Origin: Mucilaginibacter sp. CSA2-8R
GTDB lineage: Bacteria; Bacteroidota; Bacteroidia; Sphingobacteriales; Sphingobacteriaceae
Length of the DNA stretch: 64,000 nt
Direction: 5' to 3'
NCBI RefSeq assembly: GCF_038806765.1
Contig: NZ_CP152389.1
Coordinates: 3,596,001-3,660,000, forward strand
This document shows positions 15,617 through 24,789 of this stretch, one piece after another. The number at the start of each line of letters is the position of its first letter. The stretch's first letter is position 1. Under the pieces are notes generated by a model that had not been told where the DNA came from, made no database searches, and was given only the letters and a program-made list of their open reading frames with translations. The position numbers and the translations under genes were made by a program.

Positions 15617-16522
15617 ATGCTTAGTATTCGGAACATTGTAAAACAATATGCCGGGCATACGGCCTTAAGCGGTGTAAGTTTAGAAGTTACCGGCGGACAA
15701 ATATTTGGCCTGCTTGGGCCTAACGGCGCCGGTAAAACTTCGCTTATCCGTATCATCAACCAGATTACCGCTCCCGACTCGGGCGAGGTTTATTTTGGGG
15801 GTGAAAAATTAAACCAGTCGCATATTGAGCGCATTGGCTACATGCCCGAAGAGCGCGGCTTGTATAAAAAGATGGCCATTGGCGAGCAAATTGTTTACCT
15901 GGCCCGACTTAAAGGCTTAAGCCATGCCGAGGCAACCCGTCGCATTAAATACTGGTTTGAGAAACTCAAAATAGAAAACTGGTGGAATAAAAAAGTAGAA
16001 GAGCTATCCAAAGGTATGCAGCAAAAAGCTCAATTTGTAGCCACCGTACTGCACGAGCCCGACCTAATTATTTTAGACGAGCCCTTTAGTGGTTTTGACC
16101 CGGTAAATGCCGAGTTAATAAAAAACGAAATACTGGAACTTAACCAAAAAGGAGCTACCATATTATTTTCGACCCACCGCATGGAATCGGTAGAAGAATT
16201 ATGCGACTCGATAGCGTTGATCCACCAATCACATAAAATTCTGGATGGCCGGATTAAAGACATTCGTAACGCTTACCGGAACAACACTTATCTGGTTGAG
16301 TACAGCGGCAATCAGTTAAATTTTAATGGTAATGAGCCTTTTACCTTACTCAACGAAAACACAACCGACGAAGGCCACCTGATGCGCCTGCAGCTTAATG
16401 CCGATGCCAGCACAAACGACGTGCTGCAATACCTGATACCGCAGGTAAGTGTTACCCGCTTACAAGAAGTGATACCAAGCGTTAATGAAATTTTTATTCA
16501 AAAAGTAAATCAAAAAGACTAA
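15617..16522 (+). CDS. ABC transporter ATP-binding protein, NatA-like
   Basis: A 301-residue ATPase. Walker A is GPNGAGKT near residue 34, the signature appears as ELSKGMQQKAQF in place of LSGGQ, Walker B is LIILDEPFSGFD, and the switch histidine is in STHRME. A DUF4162-type C-terminal domain of about 80 residues follows. The permease gene begins three bases after the stop, so the two form one exporter. NatAB-type systems export sodium or, in related members, peptides or drugs; the substrate is not fixed by sequence. It is too long for CcmA and has the wrong partner, so it is not the missing ccmA. Confidence 0.88.
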   Translation: MLSIRNIVKQYAGHTALSGVSLEVTGGQIFGLLGPNGAGKTSLIRIINQITAPDSGEVYFGGEKLNQSHIERIGYMPEERGLYKKMAIGEQIVYLARLKGLSHAEATRRIKYWFEKLKIENWWNKKVEELSKGMQQKAQFVATVLHEPDLIILDEPFSGFDPVNAELIKNEILELNQKGATILFSTHRMESVEELCDSIALIHQSHKILDGRIKDIRNAYRNNTYLVEYSGNQLNFNGNEPFTLLNENTTDEGHLMRLQLNADASTNDVLQYLIPQVSVTRLQEVIPSVNEIFIQKVNQKD

Positions 16523-16525
16523 GCG

Positions 16526-17776
16526 ATGGACAAAGTTTTACTCATTATACAACGCGAATACTTATCGCGCGTACGCAAAAAAGCTTTTCTGATTACCGTT
16601 TTTCTGGTGCCCGCTTTATTATTGGGTATGTATGCCGTAATGTACCTGCTCTACAAAAACAGCAGCGAGATGAACAGCACCCGCGTGGTAAAAGTACTTG
16701 ACGACAGCGGCGTTTTTGCCGGCAAACTGAAGGATAAGAAAAACCTAAAGTTCGAAAACCTTAACGCCTCACTATCATCAGCTAAAAAGGGGCTGCAAAA
16801 AAACGAGGACGAAATTATATTGGTTATCCCTAAAAACTATGAAGAGCCAAAGGCTGTTCAGGTACTTTCTAACAAAAAACCGAGCGTAGTAACTGCCGAC
16901 GAGATTGAACGGCAAATGAACAAGATTGCCACCAGTAACTCGCTGGTAGCAGCCGGTATAGATACGGCCCGCCTTAATGCCATTCACAGCAGTATTAGCA
17001 TTAGTGCACGTGAGGTTACTGACGATGGCGATAAGGATTCAAACATCGGTGCGCTTTACGGCATTGGTGTTGCCGGTGCCATTATGATTTACATATCGCT
17101 GTTTATCTATGGCGCTCAGGTAATGCGTGGCGTAATTGAAGAAAAAACTAACCGTATTATAGAAGTTATTGTATCATCGGTTAAGCCATTTCAACTCATG
17201 CTGGGCAAAATTATCGGGGTAGCGCTGGTAAGTTTAACACAATTTACTTTGTGGATCATCCTGTCGTTGGCAGTTAGCTACATTGCCAGCAAAAATTTTA
17301 ATGCACCGCAAAGTCCGTTATTAAGTTTAATTGAAGGATTAAAAGGCGTGCCTATAGGCCATATCATTGCTTACTTCCTATTTTACTTTTTGACCGGATT
17401 TTTGCTTTACAGCGCCCTTTTTGCGGCCGTGGGTTCGGCGGTAGATAGTGAGACAGAAACACAACAGTTTATGTTTCCGATTACCATGCCACTGCTGTTT
17501 ACCTATATTATTTCGGTAAGCTTTTTAGCTCAAAATCCGGATAGTACACTTGGTTTTTGGCTATCGGTGATACCGTTTACAGCCCCGGTGGCTATGATGG
17601 TGCGCATACCCTTTGGGGTGCCCGATTGGCAATTGTTCCTGTCTATGGGCTTAATGGTAATCGGTTTTATATTTACTACTTGGGTAGCCTCACGTATTTA
17701 CCGGGTAGGCATTTTGATGTACGGCAAAAAAGCCAGCTATGGCGAATTAGCCAAATGGTTTTTTTACAAAGAGTAA
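16526..17776 (+). CDS. ABC-2 type permease, NatB-like
   Basis: A 416-residue ABC-2 permease. The first transmembrane segment follows the conserved lead IQREYLSRVRKKAF, then comes an extracytoplasmic domain of about 150 residues, followed by five or six membrane segments starting near residue 170 (IGALYGIGVAGAIMIYISLF). The cytoplasmic phrase VIEEKTNRIIEVIVSSVKP is typical of NatB. It forms an exporter with the ATPase encoded three bases upstream. A weak terminator-like hairpin lies behind the gene. Confidence 0.88.
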   Translation: MDKVLLIIQREYLSRVRKKAFLITVFLVPALLLGMYAVMYLLYKNSSEMNSTRVVKVLDDSGVFAGKLKDKKNLKFENLNASLSSAKKGLQKNEDEIILVIPKNYEEPKAVQVLSNKKPSVVTADEIERQMNKIATSNSLVAAGIDTARLNAIHSSISISAREVTDDGDKDSNIGALYGIGVAGAIMIYISLFIYGAQVMRGVIEEKTNRIIEVIVSSVKPFQLMLGKIIGVALVSLTQFTLWIILSLAVSYIASKNFNAPQSPLLSLIEGLKGVPIGHIIAYFLFYFLTGFLLYSALFAAVGSAVDSETETQQFMFPITMPLLFTYIISVSFLAQNPDSTLGFWLSVIPFTAPVAMMVRIPFGVPDWQLFLSMGLMVIGFIFTTWVASRIYRVGILMYGKKASYGELAKWFFYKE

Positions 17777-17800
17777 TTCTGCATTGTAATATTTTTATGC

Positions 17801-17836
17801 AATCCCTGCTGAATAAAACCTTGGCCGGGATTTTTT
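17801..17836 (+). terminator. Weak intrinsic terminator after the ABC operon
   Basis: AATCCC at 17801-17806 can pair with GGGATT at 17827-17832, followed by a T run. The loop is long, so strength is uncertain. Confidence 0.4.
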
Positions 17837-17848
17837 ATTTTTAGCATT

Positions 17849-18808
17849 ATGAACAACCGCGTTGCTGTATTGGATTTGGGTACCAATACCTTCCATTTAC
17901 TAATTGCCGAATACCATGCCGAAAACCTTTTTACCGAGATAAGGCATGAATACGTTGGCGTAAAATTAGGCGAAGGCGGCATTAACGAAGGCACCATTAA
18001 ACCTGATGCTTACCGCAGAGGCGTTGACACCTTAATTAGCTTTGGACAGTTAATTAAAGAGCACGGCGTAAAACAAGTAAAAGCCATTGCTACCTCGGCC
18101 ATGCGCAGTGCATCCAACGGACAGCAATTTATGGCTGAAGTTGAAGAACGTGCTGGGATCCGCATAGAAACTATCAGCGGCGACCGGGAGGCTGCTTATA
18201 TATACGAGGGTGTAAAAGCATCCGGCTGTATGGGTGATGTAAACAGTTTGATTGTTGACATAGGCGGTGGCAGCGTTGAGTTTATTTTAGGCAATGATAG
18301 CTCCATCCTGTACAAGCGGAGCTTTGAAACTGGTGCGGCGAGGCTGATGGCACTTTTTCATAAAACAGACCCCATCAGTAACCAGGAGATTAATGAGCTA
18401 AGCCGATATTTAGATGAACAACTGGCGCCGCTGTTTGCAGCGTTAAAAAATCATGCTATTTATAACCTGATTGGCTCCTCAGGTGCGTTCGAAACTTTTG
18501 CCGAAATGGTTGAACGTAATAAGGGAAAAGAGTTTGACTTGAAGCATACGCCGGTTTACCATTTTGAGGAGCAGGCATTAAACCAAGTGATTGAAACTAT
18601 AGTTAAAGCCAATCATAACGAGCGTGCCGCCATGCAAGGTATTATACCGGTGCGGGTAGATATGATTGTAGTAGCCTCGCTCTTTACCCGCTACTTGACC
18701 GGCAGGTTAAATATCAGGCAGTTAGTTATGTCAGCTTATTCCTTAAAAGAGGGTGTTATTGCCGAGCTGTTTGATTTAAACAAATTACAGGGCACTCAGC
18801 CGCAATAA
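17849..18808 (+). CDS. Ppx/GppA phosphatase family protein (exopolyphosphatase)
   Basis: A 319-residue member of the ASKHA fold. The phosphate-binding loops LDLGTNTFHLL at the N-terminus and IVDIGGGSVEFI near residue 135 are intact, and SAMRSASNG and ISGDREAAYIYEG match the family. The length corresponds to the two catalytic domains only; the long C-terminal domains of E. coli Ppx are absent, as in many short Ppx proteins. It hydrolyses polyphosphate or pppGpp; which one cannot be decided. The last 24 bases overlap the end of the convergent maf gene. Confidence 0.88.
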   Translation: MNNRVAVLDLGTNTFHLLIAEYHAENLFTEIRHEYVGVKLGEGGINEGTIKPDAYRRGVDTLISFGQLIKEHGVKQVKAIATSAMRSASNGQQFMAEVEERAGIRIETISGDREAAYIYEGVKASGCMGDVNSLIVDIGGGSVEFILGNDSSILYKRSFETGAARLMALFHKTDPISNQEINELSRYLDEQLAPLFAALKNHAIYNLIGSSGAFETFAEMVERNKGKEFDLKHTPVYHFEEQALNQVIETIVKANHNERAAMQGIIPVRVDMIVVASLFTRYLTGRLNIRQLVMSAYSLKEGVIAELFDLNKLQGTQPQ

Positions 18809-19357
18809 TTGCTGGTACACTTTTTCGGTAGGTAAACCAACCACGTTAGTGTAAGAGCCTTCGATGCGTTGAATAGCCGTAATGCCAACCCACTCTTGTA
18901 TGCCGTACGCACCAGCCTTATCATAGGGTTGGTATTTTTCTACGTAGCTTGCTATTTCGGCATCCGTTAGCTTACGGAAAAACACCTGAGACACATCGTG
19001 AAAAAGATTGTATTGCTGCTTATACAAAATACAGACGCCAGTAACTACACGGTGCACCCGGCCAGATAACAACTTCAGCATCCGTACCGCGTCTGCTGCA
19101 TCAGCAGGTTTACCCAAAATCAGGTCGTCAATAGTAACAATGGTATCCGCCGTTAATACAGCCTCATCATTCAAGGTACCATCATACGCCTTCGCTTTCT
19201 TTTCGGCTATGTGAACAGCGACTTCCTCGGGAGTCAGGCTTTCCGGGTACGACTCATCAACTTCCTTCAATACAATCTCAAAATCAACGTCCATCTGGCG
19301 GAGTAATTCTTGCCTGCGAGGTGATTTTGATGCCAGAATAATTTTTGGAATATTCAT
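18785..19357 (-). CDS. Maf family nucleotide pyrophosphatase
   Basis: A 190-residue Maf protein. The signature LASKSPRRQELL is at the N-terminus, with EKKAKAY, TADTIVTID and GRVHRVVTGV further on. Maf proteins hydrolyse non-canonical or pyrimidine nucleoside triphosphates; the YhdE branch acts on dTTP and UTP. The frame is open upstream to 19492, but the start at 19357 (MNIPKIILASKS) is the family start. It ends inside the convergent Ppx gene, sharing 24 bases, and lies about 60 bases downstream of kdsC on the same strand, so it could be the last gene of a kdsC transcript. Confidence 0.92.
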   Translation of the reverse strand: MNIPKIILASKSPRRQELLRQMDVDFEIVLKEVDESYPESLTPEEVAVHIAEKKAKAYDGTLNDEAVLTADTIVTIDDLILGKPADAADAVRMLKLLSGRVHRVVTGVCILYKQQYNLFHDVSQVFFRKLTDAEIASYVEKYQPYDKAGAYGIQEWVGITAIQRIEGSYTNVVGLPTEKVYQQLLRLSAL

Positions 19358-19416
19358 AGGTATGCTGATGAGTTTTGTGGCTGGCCATGCAGGCACAGCC
19401 AACCCTAAAAAGATAG

Positions 19417-19929
19417 CTACCAGCTGTAAGCTTCGGCACCCATCCACTTGCCTTGTATTTTCAAGGCCTTTTCTATCACGTCGCGGGCACAACCTCTGCC
19501 ACCGGCAATAGGCGAAATGTACTCACAAAGTTCTTTAATTTCTTCGGCAGCATCGGCCGGGCAAACCGGCATGCCTACCTGGCGCATTACTTCCAAATCG
19601 GGTATGTCATCACCCATGTACATCACATTCATGGGGCTGATGCCGCGCTCGTTGATATATGTTTTAAAGGTATCGGTTTTTACACCTGCCCCTAAAAATA
19701 TATCTTTAATGCCCAGGCTATTTAAACGGTAGATAGCAATCTTAGAACGACTGCCCGAAATAGCAGCTACATTATAGCCACATTTAACCGCCAGCTGCAA
19801 TGCGTATCCGTCTTTAATGTTAAAAGAACGGGTTTGCTCGCCAGCCTCATTCACATATACCGACCCATCGGTTAACACACCATCTACATCAAAAATAAAG
19901 GTGGTGATTTCCTTAAATTTAGTCAACAA
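19417..19929 (-). CDS. kdsC: KdsC-type HAD phosphatase (3-deoxy-D-manno-octulosonate 8-phosphate phosphatase)
   Basis: A 170-residue C0-type HAD phosphatase without a cap domain. Motif I is FDVDGVLTDG near residue 14, the SGSRSKIAIYRL helix follows, motif IV is MGDDIPDLEVM, and VCPADAAEEIK matches KdsC. The enzyme removes phosphate from KDO-8-phosphate in lipopolysaccharide synthesis. No ATG exists before motif I: an in-frame stop lies upstream, so translation must begin at one of two adjacent TTG codons (19929 or 19926), an unusual start. No other KDO gene is next to it. Confidence 0.88.
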   Translation of the reverse strand: MLTKFKEITTFIFDVDGVLTDGSVYVNEAGEQTRSFNIKDGYALQLAVKCGYNVAAISGSRSKIAIYRLNSLGIKDIFLGAGVKTDTFKTYINERGISPMNVMYMGDDIPDLEVMRQVGMPVCPADAAEEIKELCEYISPIAGGRGCARDVIEKALKIQGKWMGAEAYSW

Positions 19930-19995
19930 CGTTTTGTAAGTTTTTAATCAAATCACACAATTTTAAGGAAATAATTCAACAAATCCTATAATTAC

Positions 19996-20238
19996 TTATT
20001 GATTATCACGCCATTCGTAAACCCAGGCCGACTGTATTTGTTCCAGGTGACCTTCATTGGCTTCTTCGCGTTTGCCGGCAAAATGGGGTATACTTAACAC
20101 CCATTCCATCAAATCGGTGAAACGGATACGGTAAATTTTTGATTCGTCAAAGTTATCGCCAAACTTTTCGTAAAGGCCCATGGCTATGTCTTCATAGTCG
20201 TTCCAGTGAATGGGCAAAGCGAATTTATCGTTGTTCAT
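19996..20238 (-). CDS. iscX: IscX-like Fe-S assembly accessory protein
   Basis: An 80-residue acidic protein matching IscX (YfhJ): IHWNDYEDIAMGLYEKFGD at the start, then IRFTDLMEWVLSIPHFAG and a final helix ending AWVYEWRDN. IscX binds iron and the cysteine desulfurase IscS and modulates cluster assembly. The ferredoxin gene lies 38 bases upstream on the same strand, so the pair is probably one transcript. The rest of the isc genes are not nearby, apart from hscA 27 kb away. Confidence 0.85.
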   Translation of the reverse strand: MNNDKFALPIHWNDYEDIAMGLYEKFGDNFDESKIYRIRFTDLMEWVLSIPHFAGKREEANEGHLEQIQSAWVYEWRDNQ

Positions 20239-20276
20239 GATGATCTGAATGATTAAAATTAGTAATTGAGTTTTAT

Positions 20277-20609
20277 TTAGTGCCCCATAAACTGCGACTG
20301 ATCGGGAATCAATACCTCGATGTCACCGTCGATGATTACACACTGGCAACCTAAACGCGAGTTGATGCGTGGGCTAACGGCACGGTCAATAAAATCTTCT
20401 TCTTTGTCTGATATTTCCTGGATATTGTCCATGCCTTTGGTTACGTACACGTGGCAGGTACTGCAGCCGCAAACGCCACCGCAATTGTGTTGTAATTCAA
20501 TACCATTTTCCAGGCATACATCCAGTACCGACTCCCCTTCAGCAATCGGCAGTTCAACCGGTGCATGATCCGGTTCCTCAAAGCTTATCTTGACTTTAAA
20601 AATATCCAT
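20277..20609 (-). CDS. fdx: 2Fe-2S ferredoxin, ISC (adrenodoxin) type
   Basis: A 110-residue ferredoxin. The four cluster ligands are visible in HNCGGVCGCSTCHVYV (C-x5-C-x2-C) and LGCQCV near the C-terminus. Adrenodoxin-type ferredoxins give electrons to Fe-S cluster assembly. I chose the ATG at 20609 (MDIFKVKISFEE) over the longer frame from 20636 because a TAnnTTTG box sits five bases upstream of it and would lie inside the longer version. It is followed by iscX on the same strand, consistent with a shared function. Confidence 0.9.
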   Translation of the reverse strand: MDIFKVKISFEEPDHAPVELPIAEGESVLDVCLENGIELQHNCGGVCGCSTCHVYVTKGMDNIQEISDKEEDFIDRAVSPRINSRLGCQCVIIDGDIEVLIPDQSQFMGH

Positions 20610-20614
20610 CGCGG

Positions 20615-20622
20615 CAAAAGTA
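20615..20622 (-). promoter_or_regulatory. TAnnTTTG box five bases before fdx
   Basis: On the minus strand TACTTTTG, an exact match, lies five bases before the ATG at 20609. It predicts a leaderless fdx-iscX mRNA and decides the start. Confidence 0.5.
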
Positions 20623-20643
20623 ACAAATTTACTCAACGGTGGG

Positions 20644-21411
20644 TTACGCCTTACCCATTTTGATGATAGCCTGACTTAACAAATTGTAAATTGCAGTTAG
20701 CTCGTCATTTCCGCTCAACAACGCCAGGTGAGCTGTCATTGTTTTTTCATCATTGCGTATAGCAGGTCCCGTTTGCACCTCTGCAGGCAAGTGTTGCTGC
20801 ACCTTATCAGCCGTCTCGCTGATAAGCGGCCGTAGCATGTTAAAATCGAGCTGATGCTGCGCTAATAGCTGCTGCGATGCTCGGTAAAGGTAATTTGGGA
20901 AGTTACAGGCAAAAACAGCTGCGAGGTGCAGTATTTTTCGTTGTTCGGAGTTTACGCTATATACATTGTTGCTGATGGTTGAGGCAAGTTGTTGCAGTAT
21001 ACCGTCCAAACCCTCACTGGTTGCTTCAATGCACAACGGTACAGTTTTTAAATTAACTTCTTTAGTTCTACTAAACGTTTGCAAGGGGTAAAACACACCT
21101 GCCTCCGCGGTATATTGCTGTAATACAGCTAAAGGTGTAGCACCCGATGTATGTACTATAGGCTTTTGATGTATTGCTAACAATGATGCCATATCTGCAA
21201 TTACATCATCTTTTACGCTGATGATAAACAAATCGGTATTAGAGCTGATGTCATTTAGATTGCTGATGGCTTCGGCTTTGAGGTGGTAAGCCAGCAACGC
21301 CGCATGACCGGCGTTTCGGCTGTACACCTGCACAATCTGATGTCCGGCATTTTTCAACGCTGCCCCTAAATGGGTAGCTACATTGCCCGAGCCTATAAGT
21401 GTTATTTGCAT
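20644..21411 (-). CDS. Rossmann-fold DUF2520 protein
   Basis: A 255-residue protein related to 6-phosphogluconate/ProC-type dehydrogenases. The N-terminus MQITLIGSGNVATHLGAAL is a classic NAD(P)-binding start, followed by ISNTDLFIISVKDDVI style beta strands and a helical C-terminal DUF2520 domain with PLQTFSRTKEVNL and ACNFPNYLYRASQQLL. The start at 21411 is the family start; longer versions have no support. The actual substrate is unknown. The phytanoyl-CoA dioxygenase-like gene upstream on the same strand ends five bases before this start, so the two are probably co-transcribed. Confidence 0.85.
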   Translation of the reverse strand: MQITLIGSGNVATHLGAALKNAGHQIVQVYSRNAGHAALLAYHLKAEAISNLNDISSNTDLFIISVKDDVIADMASLLAIHQKPIVHTSGATPLAVLQQYTAEAGVFYPLQTFSRTKEVNLKTVPLCIEATSEGLDGILQQLASTISNNVYSVNSEQRKILHLAAVFACNFPNYLYRASQQLLAQHQLDFNMLRPLISETADKVQQHLPAEVQTGPAIRNDEKTMTAHLALLSGNDELTAIYNLLSQAIIKMGKA

Positions 21412-21415
21412 AAAG

Positions 21416-22132
21416 TTAACTATTATATCTTTCGGCCCATTGTAGCGGCTGCGGTAAAGCAGCTTTACTAAATTCAATATGAATTACGCGCCGCTGCCTG
21501 TTATTTACCGTTCTGTCGGATGCATGCATCAATAGAGGACGCATGATCATCACACCACCCCGGCCTACATCACAAACTATTTCCTTTTCATCGGTAAAGT
21601 CAATATCATCAGGCCGCCTTACGCCATTTAAATGAGAGCCGGGTATTACTTTTAATGCTCCGTTATCTTTGTTAGTGTCATCTAAATGAATTCTGACCGT
21701 AAAACTTTGTTCAAGAATTTTGGCAGGTGGTTGAACGGCATACTGATTTTGTTTGGTAGTCCAATGCGTATAGCCAGATACTTCCGCCTTTTGATTGACT
21801 GATATGGTTAAATCCTGATGGTAAGCTACAAACCAGTTAGACCGCGCAGGCTTGTCAAAATAAATGGATTTAGTTACAAAATAACCTTGCCCAAAAATAC
21901 CGTTAATCAAGGCGTTCAGCTTCGAAATTAATACAAGGGGAGCAATGCCGGGCAGGGTTTTGAAAAACTGCCTGATGGCAAATAGGTCTTCAGATTTCCT
22001 GAAGGGATCGGTCTGAGCATCTGACTGGTTGATCAGGTCGATGATTTCTTTGATACCATCCTCATCCAAAATATGCTCCAAAACCGTAAAACCCTTGCTG
22101 CTGATGTTTTGCCGATGCCAATCAAAATCCAT
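21416..22132 (-). CDS. Phytanoyl-CoA dioxygenase (PhyH) family protein
   Basis: A 238-residue Fe(II)/2-oxoglutarate-dependent oxygenase. The facial triad is visible: HQD in FVAYHQDLTISV and the distal histidine in LLMHASDRT; the 2-oxoglutarate-binding arginine is in QRRVIHIEFS. The phrase VIPGSHLNG is typical of PhyH. Bacterial members hydroxylate varied small molecules, so phytanoyl-CoA need not be the substrate. I chose the ATG at 22132 (MDFDWHRQNISSKGFTVLEH); the upstream extension looks like untranslated sequence. It lies downstream of the ccmF terminator, followed closely by the DUF2520 gene. Confidence 0.87.
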   Translation of the reverse strand: MDFDWHRQNISSKGFTVLEHILDEDGIKEIIDLINQSDAQTDPFRKSEDLFAIRQFFKTLPGIAPLVLISKLNALINGIFGQGYFVTKSIYFDKPARSNWFVAYHQDLTISVNQKAEVSGYTHWTTKQNQYAVQPPAKILEQSFTVRIHLDDTNKDNGALKVIPGSHLNGVRRPDDIDFTDEKEIVCDVGRGGVMIMRPLLMHASDRTVNNRQRRVIHIEFSKAALPQPLQWAERYNS

Positions 22133-22206
22133 GGTTGCTATTTTATAAAACAATCCAATTATAGCAAAGCCTTTAATAAAAGCAAAACAAAGACATTTTA
22201 AAAACA

Positions 22207-22239
22207 AAAACCCCTTCCGGCTTTACCAGAAGGGGTTTT
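22207..22239 (-). terminator. Intrinsic terminator of ccmF
   Basis: AAAACCCCTTC (22207-22217) pairs with GAAGGGGTTTT (22229-22239); on the minus strand the stem is followed by TTTTTGTTTT. It closes the ccmE-ccmF transcript. Confidence 0.85.
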
Positions 22240-22247
22240 AAATATAA

Positions 22248-24761
22248 TTATCGTACTAAAGCAGGTTTCTTTTTCACCGGCTTGGCACCAGTTTTAACCG
22301 GAACAACTCTCAATTCACTGTTTCTGCGGAAGATTGACATCAGGAAGCCAATCACCATAATGATGGTACCCGACCAGAAGAAGTTGATGTAAGGAAACTC
22401 AATAGCCCGCATTACGATATAAGGCTTTGCACTTTCAGGCTGCTGATAAACCATAATTTCGAACTTATTTTTTTCAGGAATAATTTTTGACAAACGTAGT
22501 TTTAAGCCTGCATCGTCTACCTTGCGGGCAAAATCAAAGCTGTTGCCATCCTTAATCATAAATACTGGCTCAGACTTAAACGCTTTTCCGTGCGAAACGA
22601 TGTCCAGCATCGCACCTACGGCAACATCGTTATCCTTAAGCGGGATGTTTTGCAGTTTAGGTTGCTTGTTTAAGCCGCGTAAAATCATATAGCCTTCTCT
22701 AAAACGGATAGTATCGCCAACGCTGGCTTCATAAACTACGGGCGGATTATAATGGCTATCCTCATTAGCATGATCGTGGCTGGCTTCGGTAGCTCCTGCG
22801 GCCATGCTCTCTTCTTCTTTAATCGGAGCAGCAGTAATGTGTGTGTATAAATCGTGCAGCAGATAATGCTTGGTATCGGGCGATGAAACCAAACCAAATT
22901 TGGGATTAGCCTGAGAGTTTGGCATTAGCACAAAATGCTCTTTTACTTTACCCGATGCATCAAACCTTTTATAATCTACTTTAAAATAATGGTTAGGTGC
23001 CACCAGCGAGTCACCAAAATAGGTAACCTGATAGTCGCCCATGGTAACCGGTTCATTTTTGTAAAGCATGATATTTTCGCGCGGATTACCTGCCTTATCA
23101 AAATCTTTCACTCTGATAACGCCTGTTTCATTTTGCGAAACTATTTTGCTGGTACCTGCCGCAATAAGGGCACCAACCAGCAACAAAGCAAACCCAATAT
23201 GCGCCACTGCCGATCCGGCCAGTTTAAGCTTTCCTTTTAAAGCATCGCCCAGTACTTTGGCATTGGCCAGCACGCCGTAAACAGCACCAAACATGGCCAG
23301 CATAAATACAACGCGCAGCTTATAAAGACCGGTAATGTAAATGATAACGCCGGTAATTAAAGCCGCTACAAACATGTACACCAATGTGGTGATGAAGAAA
23401 CGGGTGGCGTCAGTCTTTTTATATTTTAAGAATTGTGTAAACCCTAAAAACAAAGCAATAACCACAGCAAAGCCGCCCTGGAAAATATTATACAGTGTGA
23501 TAGGATTGGCCGGCGGCGCAATGTTTGTTTTAAACATGGCATTCCATACCGGTACTGAGGTTACCACAACTAATTGCAAACAGGATAAAGCTAAAAATGC
23601 CGAACCTACAAACATCCAAAACTCACGCGAATAAGTTTCTTCTTCTTTTTGTGAAAACGGTAATTCTTTCCAGCGCAAAACCAATAGCCCAACCATCAAT
23701 ACCAAGAAAACCATGATATCAATCACCAAATGCCAGAACATGCCCAAATCTGTAAAGGCGTGAACAGAGGTTTCGCCCAGGATACCGCTACGGGTAAGGA
23801 ATGATGCATAAAGCACCAGCACAAAGCTAATAAGCGTTAAAAATGTAGCTGTAAAATAAGAGTGACCGGTATTTTTATAAACAATTAAAACGTGTACTGC
23901 CGAAATAAGCACCAGCCACGGAATCAATGAGGCATTTTCAACCGGGTCCCAGTTCCAGAAACCGCCAAAGTTTAAAGACTCATAGGCCCAGAAAGAACCC
24001 ATGATGATACCTGTACCCAGTATCATCACCGCAAACAAAGCGTAAGGGATAGCAGCACTTACCCATTCTTTATAACGCCGCTGCCATAAACCGGCTATTG
24101 CATAAGCAAACGGAACTATCATCGATGCAAAACCCAAAAACAGGGTTGGCGGGTGGATAGTCATCCAGTAGTTCTGCAGGGTTGGATTTAAACCGTTACC
24201 ATCTTTGATGTATTGTAAGTAATCCGGACGGCTAAAAATTGGAGCCTCAATAGCTTCGCGCAGTAAAATGAAAGGTGAACTGCCCACACGACTGCCCAAT
24301 ATTTCAACGCCAATCAGCATAGAGCTCAACAGCACTTGCGAAAGGCTTACCACTGCCATTACCGGCTTTTCCCAGGTTTTCGCCTTCCAGATGAGGATGT
24401 TACCTAAAACGGCTTGCCAAAAAGTCCATAGCCAGAAGCTACCCTCCTGCCCTTCCCAAAAACTGGAAATAATATAATGAGTAGGCAAAGTGCGCGAAGA
24501 ATGCGCCCAGGCGTAATGGTATTCGAAAAGGTGATTGTAGATGATGTAGAAAAGGCATGCGCCAATAGCCACCACCGAAAAAGAATTGATAAAAAAGCCA
24601 AGACGTCCCAGCTTATACCATGATTGATCGTGCTGATCTCTTTGATTGGCAGCGTAAAAATAACTGATGGCAGATAGCAGCGCCGAGCCAAAAGAAAGGA
24701 TGATGAACAGCTGTCCTAATTGCCCTGGCAGCAGGTGCTCGCCTTCAAAAACTTTAGTCAT
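22248..24761 (-). CDS. ccmF: Cytochrome c heme lyase subunit CcmF (CcsA/CcmF type)
   Basis: An 837-residue inner-membrane protein with many membrane segments. The WWD heme-binding domain reads FGGFWNWDPVENASLIPW near residue 255, and conserved histidines lie in WMTIHPPTLFLG and in SSVHAFTDLGMFWH. CcmF takes heme from CcmE and attaches it to CxxCH apocytochromes. It is longer than the roughly 650-residue E. coli protein because of a large periplasmic loop with a His/Asp-rich stretch (SHDHANEDSHYNPP). It is 28 bases downstream of ccmE. No ccmH gene is nearby, which fits the system I* variant suggested by CcmE. Confidence 0.92.
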   Translation of the reverse strand: MTKVFEGEHLLPGQLGQLFIILSFGSALLSAISYFYAANQRDQHDQSWYKLGRLGFFINSFSVVAIGACLFYIIYNHLFEYHYAWAHSSRTLPTHYIISSFWEGQEGSFWLWTFWQAVLGNILIWKAKTWEKPVMAVVSLSQVLLSSMLIGVEILGSRVGSSPFILLREAIEAPIFSRPDYLQYIKDGNGLNPTLQNYWMTIHPPTLFLGFASMIVPFAYAIAGLWQRRYKEWVSAAIPYALFAVMILGTGIIMGSFWAYESLNFGGFWNWDPVENASLIPWLVLISAVHVLIVYKNTGHSYFTATFLTLISFVLVLYASFLTRSGILGETSVHAFTDLGMFWHLVIDIMVFLVLMVGLLVLRWKELPFSQKEEETYSREFWMFVGSAFLALSCLQLVVVTSVPVWNAMFKTNIAPPANPITLYNIFQGGFAVVIALFLGFTQFLKYKKTDATRFFITTLVYMFVAALITGVIIYITGLYKLRVVFMLAMFGAVYGVLANAKVLGDALKGKLKLAGSAVAHIGFALLLVGALIAAGTSKIVSQNETGVIRVKDFDKAGNPRENIMLYKNEPVTMGDYQVTYFGDSLVAPNHYFKVDYKRFDASGKVKEHFVLMPNSQANPKFGLVSSPDTKHYLLHDLYTHITAAPIKEEESMAAGATEASHDHANEDSHYNPPVVYEASVGDTIRFREGYMILRGLNKQPKLQNIPLKDNDVAVGAMLDIVSHGKAFKSEPVFMIKDGNSFDFARKVDDAGLKLRLSKIIPEKNKFEIMVYQQPESAKPYIVMRAIEFPYINFFWSGTIIMVIGFLMSIFRRNSELRVVPVKTGAKPVKKKPALVR

Positions 24762-24789
24762 TAAAAAATATTTAAACTAAGCAGCTTGG

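Noticed and set aside
15617..17776. ABC pair considered as the missing ccmA and partner
   Set aside because: The ATPase has 301 residues with a C-terminal regulatory domain and is coupled to a NatB-like permease, not to CcmB.
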